A stretch of DNA of 64,000 nt from Hydrogenophaga intermedia (GCF_000723405.1 NZ_CCAE010000018.1:1-64000); one strand, 5' to 3'; counted from the stretch's first letter, positions 55,045 to 64,000 are shown. Notes: generated by a model from the letters alone, not told the origin. Made by a program: numbers and translations.

Positions 55045-55962
55045 TCAGGCCTTGTCTGACAGAAATGTTTCGATCAATGTGGCCAATTCTTCGGGGCGGT
55101 CGTGGTGCATCATGTGCCCGGCGTCGTCGATCACGGCGTGCCGCAGGTTCGGCACATGCGCAATGCGCTCGCGGAACTCGTCCAGCGTGTAGCGCCCCTT
55201 CCACCACAGGCCCAGGCTGTCGTCGCTGGCCACCACGCACAGCGTGGGTGCGGTGATGCGGCGGTACACCTCGATGGCTTCCTCGGGCCGGAACAGCACC
55301 GCGTTGGTGACCTTGTGCGCGGGGTCGCCCAGGATCGCCCAGCGTCCCTCGGCGTTGGGCCGCGCCCAGTGGCGGGCCAGCCAGTCGGCCTTGTCCTGCG
55401 GCAGGCGCGGGTTGGTCTTCATCAGGCGGCGCGCCACGCCCACGGCGTCCGGGTAGGTGCTCAGGTCCATGTCGCCGCGCCGCTGGGCGCGGATCTCGTC
55501 GAGCCACTGTGCGTAGCGCTTGGGCGCCTGCTCCGGCGGCGAGGCCGGCATGCCAAAGCCTTCCAGGTTGATGAGCCGGCGGATGCGCTGCGGCCGCGCG
55601 CCCGCATACAGCGTGGCCACGTGCCCGCCCATGCTGTGGCCCACCAGGTCCACCGGCTGGTCGTTGGCGATGGCGTCGAGCAGCGCGTCCAGGTCGCCCA
55701 GGTAGTCGGGGAACCAGTAGCTGTCGGGCGCGGCACCGTCGAAGGTGGTGTCGCCATAGCCGCGCCAGTCGGGGGCGATGATGTGGCGGTCCTCCCGCAT
55801 CGCGTCCACCACGAACTGCCAGGATGCGGCCACGTCCATCCAGCCGTGCACCAGCACCAGCGGCGGGCGGGACGCATCGGGCGTTCCCCAGTGGCGCAGG
55901 TGGTAGCGCCAGCCACGGATGGGGAGAAACTCGCTGTGGGAGGGGCGTCGTGCTTGGTACAT
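55045..55962 (-). CDS. Alpha/beta-fold hydrolase
   Basis: About 305 residues. Oxyanion motif VLVHGWMD near 37, the nucleophile elbow GHSMGGH (Ser) near 107, the acid Asp in VVASDDSLGLWW near 245, and the catalytic His in DAGHMMHHDRPEE near 285. It resembles MhpC-like hydrolases or haloalkane dehalogenases in shape; the substrate is unknown. ATG 55962 is chosen so that 48 bp remain to the divergent synthetase start; ATG 55974 in frame is possible. The divergent pairing with an acyl-CoA synthetase suggests acyl ester or thioester metabolism. Confidence 0.85.
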   Translation of the reverse strand: MYQARRPSHSEFLPIRGWRYHLRHWGTPDASRPPLVLVHGWMDVAASWQFVVDAMREDRHIIAPDWRGYGDTTFDGAAPDSYWFPDYLGDLDALLDAIANDQPVDLVGHSMGGHVATLYAGARPQRIRRLINLEGFGMPASPPEQAPKRYAQWLDEIRAQRRGDMDLSTYPDAVGVARRLMKTNPRLPQDKADWLARHWARPNAEGRWAILGDPAHKVTNAVLFRPEEAIEVYRRITAPTLCVVASDDSLGLWWKGRYTLDEFRERIAHVPNLRHAVIDDAGHMMHHDRPEELATLIETFLSDKA

Positions 55963-56010
55963 TCGCGCGATCATAGAGAGGCTCCGATGGCGGGGCCCGG
56001 AGACAAAGGC

Positions 56011-57765
56011 ATGCCCACAGCCACCCGCCGTCAAGGCCGCGACACCGCCACGCAGGCACCGCTCGACCTGTACGCCGCCTTGCACGCGGAATTCCGCTGG
56101 CAGGTGCCGGCCGAGTTCAACATGGCCGATGCCTGCATGCGCCGCTGGGCCACGGGTGCGGCCAGCGCCCGCCGCACCGCCGTCATCGCCACCGCCCCCG
56201 GCCAGGCCGACCGCGAACACAGCTACGCCGAGCTGTTCGCGCAAGCCAATCGTTTGTCGAACGCGCTCGACGCCCTGGGCGTGCAACGCGGCGATCGCGT
56301 CGCCATCGTGTTGCCCCAACGCTTCGAGACCGCCGTGGCCTACATGGCGGTGCTGCAAATGGGTGCGGTGGCCATGCCCCTGTCGCAACTCTTCGGTCCC
56401 GAGGCGCTGGAGTTCCGCCTGCGCGACAGCGAGGCCGTGCTCGCCATCTGCGACGCCAGCACCCTGGCCGCCGTGCAGGGCGTGAGCGCCGCCTGCCCCT
56501 TGCTGACCGAACTCATCGCCGTGGACGCACCGGACGGCGCCGCGCGCGGCGGCGCGCTGGACTGGGCGCAACTGCTCGCGCAAGAGGAAGAGAGCTTCGC
56601 ACCCGCGCGCACCCGCGCCGACGAAGCCGCCGTGCTGATCTACACCAGCGGCACCACCGGCAACCCCAAGGGAGCGCTCATCCCGCACCGCGCGCTCATC
56701 GGCAACCTCACGGGTTTTGTGTGCAGCCAGAACTGGTTCGGCTTCGATCCCTTCGACGCCAGCCGCGCGAGCGAGGCCGTGTTCTGGTCCCCCGCCGACT
56801 GGGCCTGGACCGGGGGGCTGATGGACGCTTTGCTGCCCACGCTCTACTTTGGCCGGCCCATCGTGGCGCACAACGGCCGCTTCAACCCGCAGATGGCCTT
56901 CGAGTTGATCGAGCGTCACGGCGTCACGCACAGCTTCCTCTTTCCCACCGCGCTCAAGGCCATGATGAAGGCCTACCCGCAACCCAAGCGCCACTTCCGC
57001 TTCATGCTGCAGGGCCTGATGAGCGCAGGTGAGGCCGTGGGCGACGCGGTATTCAACTGGTGCCGCGACGAGCTGGGCATCACCGTGAACGAGATGTTCG
57101 GCCAGACCGAGATCAACTACATCGTGGGCAACTGCGCGCGCCTGTGGCCAGCGAGGCCGGGCAGCATGGGCAAGGGTTACCCGGGCCACCGCGTGGCCGT
57201 CATCGACGACGACGGCAACGAATGCCCCGTGGGTGTGCCCGGCGACGTGGCCGTACACCGCCGCGACGTGCACGGCGAGCTGGACCCGGTCTTCTTCCTG
57301 GGCTACTGGAAGAACGAAGCCGCCACGCAGGGCAAGTTCACCGGCAACATGGCGAACAGCTGGTGCCGTACCGGCGACCTGGCGGTGCGCGACAAGGACG
57401 GCTATCTCTGGTACCAGGGGCGTGCGGACGACGTGTTCAAGGCGGCGGGCTACCGCATCGGGCCGAGCGAGATCGAGAACTGCCTGGTGAAGCACCCGGC
57501 GGTGGCCAACGCGGCGGTGGTGCCGAAACCGGACAAGGAGCGCGGGGCGGTGGTGAAGGCCTTCGTGGTGCTGTCGCCGGGGTATGTGGGCGATGCTTCC
57601 TTGATTGCGGCGCTGCAGGCGCACGTGAAGGGGCGGCTCGCGCCTTACGAGTACCCGAAGGAGATCGAATTCATTGATGCGCTGCCGATGACGACGACTG
57701 GGAAGGTGCAGAGGCGGGTGCTGAGGGCTAAAGAAGAGATAGGGGGGGCGGGGGCAACTTCGTAA
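56011..57765 (+). CDS. Acyl-CoA synthetase (AMP-forming)
   Basis: About 584 residues. ANL superfamily: LIYTSGTTGNPKGA near 210, WSPADWAWTGG near 255, MFGQTEIN near 360 (A5), TGDLAVRDKDGYLWYQGRADDVFKAAGYRIGP near 455, and the catalytic Lys in TTTGKVQRRVLR near 565. The pattern is that of acetyl/medium-chain acyl-CoA synthetases. GGAG precedes ATG 56011; ATG 55987 is an alternative start. Divergent from the hydrolase. The NACHT insertion begins about 110 bp downstream. Confidence 0.9.
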   Translation: MPTATRRQGRDTATQAPLDLYAALHAEFRWQVPAEFNMADACMRRWATGAASARRTAVIATAPGQADREHSYAELFAQANRLSNALDALGVQRGDRVAIVLPQRFETAVAYMAVLQMGAVAMPLSQLFGPEALEFRLRDSEAVLAICDASTLAAVQGVSAACPLLTELIAVDAPDGAARGGALDWAQLLAQEEESFAPARTRADEAAVLIYTSGTTGNPKGALIPHRALIGNLTGFVCSQNWFGFDPFDASRASEAVFWSPADWAWTGGLMDALLPTLYFGRPIVAHNGRFNPQMAFELIERHGVTHSFLFPTALKAMMKAYPQPKRHFRFMLQGLMSAGEAVGDAVFNWCRDELGITVNEMFGQTEINYIVGNCARLWPARPGSMGKGYPGHRVAVIDDDGNECPVGVPGDVAVHRRDVHGELDPVFFLGYWKNEAATQGKFTGNMANSWCRTGDLAVRDKDGYLWYQGRADDVFKAAGYRIGPSEIENCLVKHPAVANAAVVPKPDKERGAVVKAFVVLSPGYVGDASLIAALQAHVKGRLAPYEYPKEIEFIDALPMTTTGKVQRRVLRAKEEIGGAGATS

Positions 57766-57774
57766 AAGGGCAGC

Positions 57775-57874
57775 CTGCCAGCGGATCTGGCGCCTCTTGT
57801 TATCCGTGCGCAGGATGTGCTGGTCACCGCGGGCTACGCCATGACGGACGATTTGTTTGGCGGGTTGCCGAACA
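57775..57874 (+). other. Open-frame remnant next to the NACHT gene
   Basis: The plus strand reads SLPADLAPLVIRAQDVLV then TAGYAMTDDLFGGLPN without a start codon, with the G+C use of the host chromosome, and stops looking protein-like where the AT-rich NACHT gene begins. It may be the end of a gene cut by the insertion. I do not recognise the family. Confidence 0.3.
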
Positions 57875-60223
57875 CTACTTGTCGGCTGCTTCCCTCCAGT
57901 TGCCGTCTAATGGGAATCGACTCCCGAGCAGTCTGTTTCGTGCTGACCCTCCGCCACTCTCCTCATCCGGAAGATTGTTCACCTGTTCCTGAAATGAGAT
58001 GACCGTTTCGATAATTGTGCTTGAAGCGATCTCATTCTTCTGAAGTAAATTGATAACTCCCGACAAGTCCCACTCGATGATCCGACCGCCACCGGGCTTT
58101 CTCAAAAACAAGTTAATGGTTGCTAATGTTATCGGGTCATTTGGGGTGAAGCCTTCTTTGAATGCTCTCGCCAAGAGTCGCTCGACAGCGACGCGATGTT
58201 CGGTTGCCTTTGTCGAAGCAGCCGTCATAACCGATCGTGCGAAATCGTTCAGCTTGTTGCACGATTCTAGAAGTCTCTCTATCTGTGCTTCATGCTCAAT
58301 TGGATCGATTGTCAAAAGAATTGGGAGGCAAAAGCCCAGTTTTGCATAGTCACTATGCTGTGCCGCGGCGTTGATGGCTGTTAAGATGAACTCTCGGACG
58401 CCCGGGCAGGTCTGGATATTCAGGAAGGAAAGTAGCCTATGGTCTAGTACGGGGTACACGCTGCGGTCAAAGCACTTCTCTAATAGCTGCCTGAAGAGCA
58501 ATCGCTTGTCGAGGAGGTCTGTAGGTAGTTGAAAAAGCCCGGCGAGCAATGCGGAAACGTGCCAATACTCCTGCCTTTCTTTGTCAAGAACGAAAATCTT
58601 CTCCATTACAGCTAGCGACACTTGGTACCATCGTCCTTCCTCTCTTGCTACTACCATTCCAAGTTCGGACATTGACGGAATATGAATTAACTCACAGAGC
58701 CGTTCAATGCCAACGTCCTCGAGGACGCACTGCGTAGCGAGAGATTCTCGGAATCTGCGATGGATAAAGTCATAGACAACTTCGCGCTCGCTGTTGAGGA
58801 CGCCCACTAGAATGCCCGAGTAGCAAATTTGGGCTACCACGTTGACACTGAAATCATCACTGCCCATCCCGCGCAAGATGTCATCTCGGTCCTGCATACC
58901 TTTCGCATCGTTTACTAGTTCCCGTGCAACACGCTCAATATCGGCTGAGTTATAGATCGCGATCCCACGTTCATATCCGCACCATGCAATCCGCCGCACA
59001 ATCAAGAGTTTTTGATGCGCCCAGCGGGCGCGGTTGTTAACTAGCCGAAATCGATCGATGCTCGATATGGGCTCAAACTTCTCTTTGTCCATGTCAAGTA
59101 ATAGTTGATTCGCGCACGCGCTAATTATTCCTCCTTGGCCATGGCGCCATACTTTTGAGACTTCTTCGCCATTGCGCATTGCCTCGAAGATCGCATAGGC
59201 AAGGATTGTGAGAAATAGCGGATTGTTGGAGAGGTCGGCGAGGCCAATTTTTATTCCCGTATGCAGAGAGCTTAGAAATGCTCCCTCATCGAGTGGTTTT
59301 CCGCCTTCTCGCTTAATTTTTTTCTGGTAATAAATAAGGATTTTTCGTATCAATTCCGCTCCATTACTGGAAAGCCCACAGACTTCAAAACAGCTTGCCT
59401 TTGACAGCGAAACCCTGTGGGCGAAAAAGAACTCTTTGCGCGACGTCATCCAAATTCTGCATGTCTGCATGGCGCGTTGAATTTCACCATAGTCACGAGA
59501 AGGCGAGAGCCAGGTGTCGAGAAATAGATGATTTGAGAGAAGGATGCCAAGTTCACTCTCGATAAGTCGTGCCTTGTCTATATATGGGATTTCGTCATAG
59601 CCATCCAAGAAGATGGCTAATCGCTGACTTCGCGCTAGCCGTAACAGTCGCCTTTTCCCCCAATAGCCTCGAAAGTAGTCGATGGAGTTCAAAATGTAAT
59701 ACAACACGGGAGCAGGATGTGAGACAGAAACGGCTTTAAGAGGCACATAAATGGGTATTAGTCCATCCTGCTTAATCAAGCTCTCTTCCGAAATCTGTCT
59801 CGATGCGATCTCTAAAACGGTTTTACGAAGGAGCGTTGTCTTGCCTATACCCGCCTCCCCGAGCCAGACAATTCTTCTGGCGCGATTGACCTCATGATTC
59901 CTCAGCTTGGTAGCGTCATGCCCGCGTCTCGGCAAGCGCAGAGAATCTGCTGCCTCTGTTAGCGTGTTGAGTGATGCTTCCACATACTCGGTACGCGTGT
60001 TCAACTCTATACCCCGATAAATGACCGGCATTTTTTCTACTTCTTTGGCCACGCGCCTTAAATAGGTGCGCTCCAAGCGGATGATGTTCAGGGATGAAGG
60101 CATGCGCTTTCGCAACGCTCTCGCAACATATGTCAGAGCGTTGGCCCCGACGCTACCCATCAATTTATTCCCGACCGTCAAACAGAATTCTGCAAAAAAT
60201 GACACGGCTACCCCCTGCCTCAT
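57875..60223 (-). CDS. NACHT-domain STAND NTPase, candidate antiphage defence protein
   Basis: About 782 residues. Walker A GEAGIGKTT at 122-130 and Walker B with the NACHT pattern FLDGYDEI at about 205-212, followed by an R-x3-E-rich stretch (TSRKEFFFAH, sensor) and a helical winged-helix region. The C-terminal 350 residues are helical without recognised repeats. The N-terminal 110 residues, where bNACHT effectors sit, have an early hydrophobic helix and no known effector motif. NACHT proteins in bacteria are reported as antiphage NLR relatives. The gene has clearly lower G+C (about 45-48% by eye) than its neighbours, so it was acquired. ATG 60223 is used; ATG 60286 in frame is possible. Confidence 0.82.
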   Translation of the reverse strand: MRQGVAVSFFAEFCLTVGNKLMGSVGANALTYVARALRKRMPSSLNIIRLERTYLRRVAKEVEKMPVIYRGIELNTRTEYVEASLNTLTEAADSLRLPRRGHDATKLRNHEVNRARRIVWLGEAGIGKTTLLRKTVLEIASRQISEESLIKQDGLIPIYVPLKAVSVSHPAPVLYYILNSIDYFRGYWGKRRLLRLARSQRLAIFLDGYDEIPYIDKARLIESELGILLSNHLFLDTWLSPSRDYGEIQRAMQTCRIWMTSRKEFFFAHRVSLSKASCFEVCGLSSNGAELIRKILIYYQKKIKREGGKPLDEGAFLSSLHTGIKIGLADLSNNPLFLTILAYAIFEAMRNGEEVSKVWRHGQGGIISACANQLLLDMDKEKFEPISSIDRFRLVNNRARWAHQKLLIVRRIAWCGYERGIAIYNSADIERVARELVNDAKGMQDRDDILRGMGSDDFSVNVVAQICYSGILVGVLNSEREVVYDFIHRRFRESLATQCVLEDVGIERLCELIHIPSMSELGMVVAREEGRWYQVSLAVMEKIFVLDKERQEYWHVSALLAGLFQLPTDLLDKRLLFRQLLEKCFDRSVYPVLDHRLLSFLNIQTCPGVREFILTAINAAAQHSDYAKLGFCLPILLTIDPIEHEAQIERLLESCNKLNDFARSVMTAASTKATEHRVAVERLLARAFKEGFTPNDPITLATINLFLRKPGGGRIIEWDLSGVINLLQKNEIASSTIIETVISFQEQVNNLPDEESGGGSARNRLLGSRFPLDGNWREAADK

Positions 60224-61150
60224 GATGGTGATTGCAGGGGAGTATCGCCTGCACCAAGGTGCGGGAGGCGCGCGTTCAGCGTGCATTCATCCCACGGTCA
60301 GGCGTTGGTGGTGGTTGGAAGCATCCGCAGCAACGTCGCACTTGGGACTCGGGTGCGCCTTAATCGGAGTCAAGCGGCTGAACGTCGTATGACTTGGCGG
60401 CCATCTCCGATAGCGCGTCACATCACATCGCGCGCGCCATTCGCCAGATTCAGGTGGCATTGCCCTTGCGGCCGGCACACGCGGTAGCGGCGCAGGTACA
60501 TCGGCGCGTCGATGGTGAGCACCTAGGTGGCGAAGCCCCGCGACCCTACCAGCTTGGCGATTGCCGCCGCCTGCTCCCAGCTGTTGCTTGCCCGCCACCA
60601 GCGCCAGCGGCACGGTCGTCAGATCCAGCACTTGCAGAGCGTTGCTCAACCGGTTCCTCGAGGAGAAGACGGGATCGTGGCGATGCGCCGAAACCACGTT
60701 GCAAGAAATGTCGCTGGTGGCAAGTACGGTGGTTATGCGGGAAAGGAAGGCCACCGCTTACAAGACCGAATGCACAGTCAAGGTGATCGTTCTTGATTTG
60801 AATTGGTAATGGATCTCCAAAGCCTGCGCGTGACTCATCGGGAAAGTGTCAGAGCGCGAATACCTCCGGATGAACCAGGGTGTCATGTGCTGAAGCAGCT
60901 TGTGAGATCGCGTTCACGTGTCGGGTCGTTGTCGCTCACCGTGGTCAGAAGGTGCTATAGCCGAAAACGTCGCGCTTGTCTGAGGCCAAGCTGCCTCCGA
61001 CGACGTACGTTGTGTCAGTTAGGAAATTTGGCCTTCGCGATCTTTCCTAACCTTCCGCGATGATCGCTTGGCGAATAGTTTCCACTGCGCAGAATGGCGC
61101 GGGGATTGTTCGAGCCGGTCGGCTCGCAGATTTCACTGAAAGGCTCAGCT
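60224..61150. other. Gene-poor stretch with decayed coding fragments
   Basis: About 930 bp with mixed base composition and no convincing intact gene. On the minus strand around 60420-60700 two frames look coding in turn: ALQVLDLTTVPLALVAGKQQ in one, and WEQAAAIAKLVGSRGFA, stop, VLTIDAPMYLRRYR in the other. This is what a gene with a frameshift and an in-frame TAG would give. The family is not recognised; a relic of a mobile element is possible. The part 60800-61150 shows nothing certain. Confidence 0.4.
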
Positions 61151-61393
61151 ATGCAATGCAACAAGGCGGTTTTCGACGCCAGTTTCGAGGTGTTGGACGA
61201 ACGTCGCGAGAAGATGGCCGCTCTCGCGCACGGAGCGCTGACGCTCCTGCGCGAACACCGAGATCGACAGCCACCCTCCGATTCCGAGTTGATCATGGAG
61301 ATCCTGCTGGACCTGATTGAGCGAAAGGACGATATCCGGCAGACGCAAGAGGGTGTGTACCGGGCGGCAGGTCTGCAAGGCTGGGAAGGGTGA
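61151..61393 (+). CDS. Small hypothetical protein
   Basis: 80 residues from ATG 61151 with AAAGG 8 bases upstream; an ATG at 61094 in frame is less likely. Mostly helical and charged (ASFEVLDERREKMAALAHGALTLLREHRD; LIMEILLDLIERKDDIRQTQEG). No signal peptide, no known motif. It starts 85 bp before a transporter gene in the same direction. Unknown function. Confidence 0.55.
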   Translation: MQCNKAVFDASFEVLDERREKMAALAHGALTLLREHRDRQPPSDSELIMEILLDLIERKDDIRQTQEGVYRAAGLQGWEG

Positions 61394-61477
61394 GCGGATA
61401 GGGAACATGTCCTGGGTCAAAGCTTGTCACCCAATGGTTCGATTCCGCTTGGTGGGCTGGCGGGTTGGAAGCCGAAT

Positions 61478-62743
61478 ATGAGCCGAAAAGGCTTGAACCC
61501 CGTGCAAGTGGCGGCGCTGCTGGTCTCCGCCAGCTACGGAATAGGGTTCCTTTTCGGATCGGGTGAAATGGCCCTGCAGCACGGCATGGGCGCAAGCGTC
61601 TATGGTTTGGCAACGGCGGTTGGCATGCTGTTGCTGGCCATGTTCGCGCGCCGTTTGTGGCGAACGGGCGAGCCGATCTGGAACCTGTTTGGCAGGGCAT
61701 ACGGAAGCGGGCTGGGACGCTGCGTCGCACTGCTCTCCCTGATCTGGATGGCGGGCGTTCTCGCTGCGCAGGTTCACGGTGGTGTAGCCATCGTCAAACT
61801 GCTGGGTCTCGGGGAGCTGGCTTCTTATGTGGTCGTGCTGGGTGCGATCTTTGGCGCCTCCAGGCTCGATCTGTCGCGAGCGTCATCGCTGTTCACGTTC
61901 TTCTTGGCACTCAGCGGCTTGGTGTTCGTCTACGTCTTGCTGACGGGGCCGGGCGGCAGCATCTACGTAAGAGGTCCTGCCCAATTCCTTGTTGATCTGT
62001 CGAGCTTTCGCCCGGCTGCGCTATTGGCAATCGTCGTCGCCGTGGTTGTCCTGGTCTGCACTGGAGGGGACTATCACCAGTTCGTTTTGGCGGCCAAGAC
62101 GCCGCGGGCCGCGGTGATTGGGTGCCTGCTGGCGGGCACCATCTTGACCGCGATCAGCTTCGTTCCAGCTTCAGTGGTTCTCGGGCTCCAGGCAGGCGGT
62201 CAGTTGACGGCGCTCGCCGATCCCAAGCAGGCAATCCCCGTTGCGTTGTTGACTGGTTCCAGAAGCCTGGGCCTGGCCGCTGGCCCCATCCTGTTGATAG
62301 GCCTGTCGGTGGCTGCGCTCGGGTGCGGCGCGGCGATTCTTCGCGCGATGGCCGATGCGCTTCGCTCCTCCGTTGCGGGCGAGGTTTCGCCCACGCGCTC
62401 GGCGGGAGTGGCGCTTCTCCTCGGCGCTCTTCTTGCAGCCCGTGGGCAGGGCATCATCGAGACGATGGTGTCGGTGAACGTCGTGTACATCGGCAGCATC
62501 GCGGTGGTCTTTGTCGGGCTGCTGACCGGGCGGGTGCTCACCTCGTGGCAGGCGGGCATTGTGGTGGCCTCAGGGTTTCTGGGGTCGGTGACCGTCTATG
62601 TCTTCGCATCCCTGAGCTCGTTGTCCGCGGTCAGCGAATCCGATCTCGTGTCGCTGGGAGTAGGTCTTCTGCTGTCGCTCGCTGCTTTTCTGTTCTTTCT
62701 CAGGCGTTTTCCTCACCCGACGAGCACACGTGAAAGCCTCTAG
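61478..62743 (+). CDS. LeuT-fold (SSS/APC-type) membrane transporter
   Basis: 421 residues with about 12 hydrophobic helices. The N-terminal ASYGIGFLFGSGEMALQHG with an unwound first helix and the later CTGGDYHQFVLAAKTPRAAVIGCLLAG recall sodium:solute symporters, in which this loop follows helix 6 or 7. Substrate unknown. ATG 61478 has GGAAG upstream; the frame extends to TTG 61424. It is convergent with a LysR gene, the stops overlapping as CTAG, and that regulator may control it. Confidence 0.75.
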   Translation: MSRKGLNPVQVAALLVSASYGIGFLFGSGEMALQHGMGASVYGLATAVGMLLLAMFARRLWRTGEPIWNLFGRAYGSGLGRCVALLSLIWMAGVLAAQVHGGVAIVKLLGLGELASYVVVLGAIFGASRLDLSRASSLFTFFLALSGLVFVYVLLTGPGGSIYVRGPAQFLVDLSSFRPAALLAIVVAVVVLVCTGGDYHQFVLAAKTPRAAVIGCLLAGTILTAISFVPASVVLGLQAGGQLTALADPKQAIPVALLTGSRSLGLAAGPILLIGLSVAALGCGAAILRAMADALRSSVAGEVSPTRSAGVALLLGALLAARGQGIIETMVSVNVVYIGSIAVVFVGLLTGRVLTSWQAGIVVASGFLGSVTVYVFASLSSLSAVSESDLVSLGVGLLLSLAAFLFFLRRFPHPTSTRESL

Positions 62744-63642
62744 CAGTCAGCTGTCCCGAGAGCTTGGCGCGCACCTTCGACGATGTGGTGAGTGATCTCT
62801 TGAGCAAACGATGGCTCCGCGGCCCCGTGATGCCAGTACAAGGGAACGCGGCTGGGCTTGGTGGGTGCCAGATCGACCAAGTCTCCGGAGTCCAGTTGAT
62901 GCTGAGCCTGCATGCTGGGCACCAGGCCATAGCCCACACCGGCCAGAATGGCGTCCAGCAGTACGGCGGGTGCGGGCACATAGTGCCGCCCGTAACGCTC
63001 TACACGGAAGCCGAAGAGCTGTTCCAGGAACTCGTCGTGGAGCGAGTCCTTGCGGTTGAACAGGACCGAGGGCGATTCAAGAACGGCGGCGACGGTCAAG
63101 CCATGGCGGAAATGGTCGTTTGCAAACGCGGGCGTTGCACAGCAGCGGTATTCCATTTCACCCAATGCTTCGGCCACGAAACCGTTGGCCGGCTTCGCCT
63201 CGGTTGACAGGCAACCCAGTACTTCGCCTTTGACCAAGCGCTGAAGTGTGTGATCCTGATCGTCGCTGATCACTTCGATAGCCAATCGATGGCGCTGCAG
63301 CAGCGGCCACAATACTCGGGGAAACCAGGTGGCCAGCGAATCGGCGTTCACGGCTATGGCGACGGGGACTGGCGCAACTCTCTTGTCCTGGGGATTTAGC
63401 TCCGATAGTGTGGAGTTCTCCAAGAGCCGCAGGGCCTTCACGTGGCGGAGAAGCACCTCACCTGCCGCCGTTTGCGCCACCGGCCTTTCGCGAACGACCA
63501 GCACAGTTGCCAGTGATTCTTCCAGAGCCTTCACGCGTTGCGACACTGCCCCGCGTGTGACGTTAAGAACTGATGCGGCGCGTTCGAAGCTCTTTTCTTC
63601 GATGACGGTGGCGAACGTTTCCAGATGCTCGCGGTCCAGCAC
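62740..63642 (-). CDS. LysR family transcriptional regulator, ArgP/IciA-like
   Basis: 300 residues from GTG 63642 with AGGAG seven bases upstream. HTH near residues 5-62 (LETFATVIEEKSFERAASVLNVTRGAVSQRVKALEE) is that of ArgP/LysG regulators, which sense Lys or Arg and control exporters. The C-terminal effector domain (about 88-295) includes PVAIAVNADSLATWFPRVL, typical of ArgP. No lysE-type exporter is adjacent; the convergent LeuT-fold transporter is a candidate target. Confidence 0.88.
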   Translation of the reverse strand: MLDREHLETFATVIEEKSFERAASVLNVTRGAVSQRVKALEESLATVLVVRERPVAQTAAGEVLLRHVKALRLLENSTLSELNPQDKRVAPVPVAIAVNADSLATWFPRVLWPLLQRHRLAIEVISDDQDHTLQRLVKGEVLGCLSTEAKPANGFVAEALGEMEYRCCATPAFANDHFRHGLTVAAVLESPSVLFNRKDSLHDEFLEQLFGFRVERYGRHYVPAPAVLLDAILAGVGYGLVPSMQAQHQLDSGDLVDLAPTKPSRVPLYWHHGAAEPSFAQEITHHIVEGARQALGTADC

Positions 63643-63868
63643 GGCTGATCTCCTGATGCGACCGCGGCTCCTACTGCAGAAGCGCCCAGGCCACAGCACG
63701 GCAGCGTAGTGGAAACTGTCGCCCGCTGGCAGACTGAAAGTCAGCGCTTGCCAATTTGGTGATAGCTCGTGGCGGGCAGGTCGGAGCTTTGAAAGAAACG
63801 CCGCTCACGCGGCCCCGGGAGGCGGCTCACTGCGCCTCCAAACCATCCCGATACGCACCCACGCCGGA

Positions 63869-64000
63869 TCACGAGGCCTTGTTCCGTGCATTTGCGCCGC
63901 AGGCGCCATCCAGCACGCCCCGAAGCCAGTCCGCCAGACCGCGAATCAACCGCTGTTGCGCCGCCAGCGTCGTGGCGGTGTGATCGGCCTGCGGCAGGTA
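63869..64000 (-). CDS. C-terminal end of a probable alpha/beta hydrolase (continues beyond window)
   Basis: On the minus strand the frame is open from the last base of the window and reads YLPQADHTATTLAAQQRLIR and then GLADWLRGVLDG before a TGA at 63869-63871. The pattern LPxADHTxxTxxAQ near the end is that of serine hydrolases of the alpha/beta fold, with the catalytic His in ADHT. Only 43 residues are visible, so the call is tentative. Confidence 0.5.
   Translation of the reverse strand, partial: YLPQADHTATTLAAQQRLIRGLADWLRGVLDGACGANARNKAS

Noticed and set aside
60527..60809. Short overlapping plus-strand frames as real genes
   Set aside because: No ribosome site, no recognisable protein pattern, and the minus strand looks more like decayed coding sequence.

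Overview
The window is about 64 kb of GC-rich (roughly 65-70% G+C) chromosomal DNA. Gene content (heme uptake bhu/hmu type, soxCDYZAXB, CIO-type cytochrome bd, Omp32-like porin, class 1 fructose bisphosphatase, prfB with programmed frameshift) and a recurrent hairpin-rich intergenic repeat suggest a betaproteobacterium of the order Burkholderiales, most like Comamonadaceae such as Hydrogenophaga. The taxonomic call is an inference from gene content, not a database match.

Layout. 1-4.6 kb: purine salvage/catabolism (the 3' part of a Rieske oxygenase, an adenine/adenosine deaminase, a BMP-family nucleoside-binding protein, guanine deaminase). 4.6-6.5 kb: a secreted metallophosphoesterase lipoprotein. 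6.7-9.7 kb: a CIO-type cytochrome bd oxidase (cydAB) behind a GbsR/MarR regulator with a large palindrome just upstream. 9.8-16.2 kb: a complete heme acquisition operon hemP-hmuR-hmuS-hmuT-hmuU-hmuV on the minus strand, with a Fur-box-like site upstream. 16.3-24.6 kb: housekeeping genes (dcd, zinc peptidase, RhlE-like helicase, apaH, CNNM/HlyC protein) and a divergent pair made of a PD-(D/E)XK-XPD helicase and a PD-(D/E)XK-like protein. 24.8-28.9 kb: tandem paralogous FG-GAP propeller lipoproteins. 28.9-30.9 kb: a heavy-metal P-type ATPase under a MerR-type promoter.

31-39.8 kb is the sulfur oxidation block: flavocytochrome c sulfide dehydrogenase (fccAB, minus strand), diverging from soxCD-soxYZ-soxAX-soxB. 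Together these oxidize sulfide and thiosulfate in the periplasm to sulfate and feed electrons to cytochrome c. A dispersed 69-bp repeat occurs four times in the window, and one copy lies inside the signal-peptide coding region of soxD. A porin follows.

41.2-45.5 kb is a tightly coupled five-gene operon (thermostable-hemolysin family protein, adenylate-forming ligase, heme-oxygenase-like diiron protein, SDR, TPR protein). It looks like an uncharacterised lipid or small-molecule pathway. 45.6-49.4 kb holds two universal stress proteins, a host-attachment-family protein, a small secreted protein and an HtrA-like protease, with three FNR/ANR-type boxes at similar positions. 49.4-57.8 kb is housekeeping: tRNA-Thr(CGT), fbp, pepN, prfB, an outer-membrane barrel, an alpha/beta hydrolase and an acyl-CoA synthetase.

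57.8-61.1 kb is an AT-richer insertion carrying a single NACHT-type STAND NTPase, a candidate antiphage (bNACHT/NLR-like) gene, flanked by what look like decayed coding fragments. The window ends with a small unknown gene, a LeuT-fold transporter, an ArgP-like LysR regulator and the 3' end of a probable alpha/beta hydrolase.
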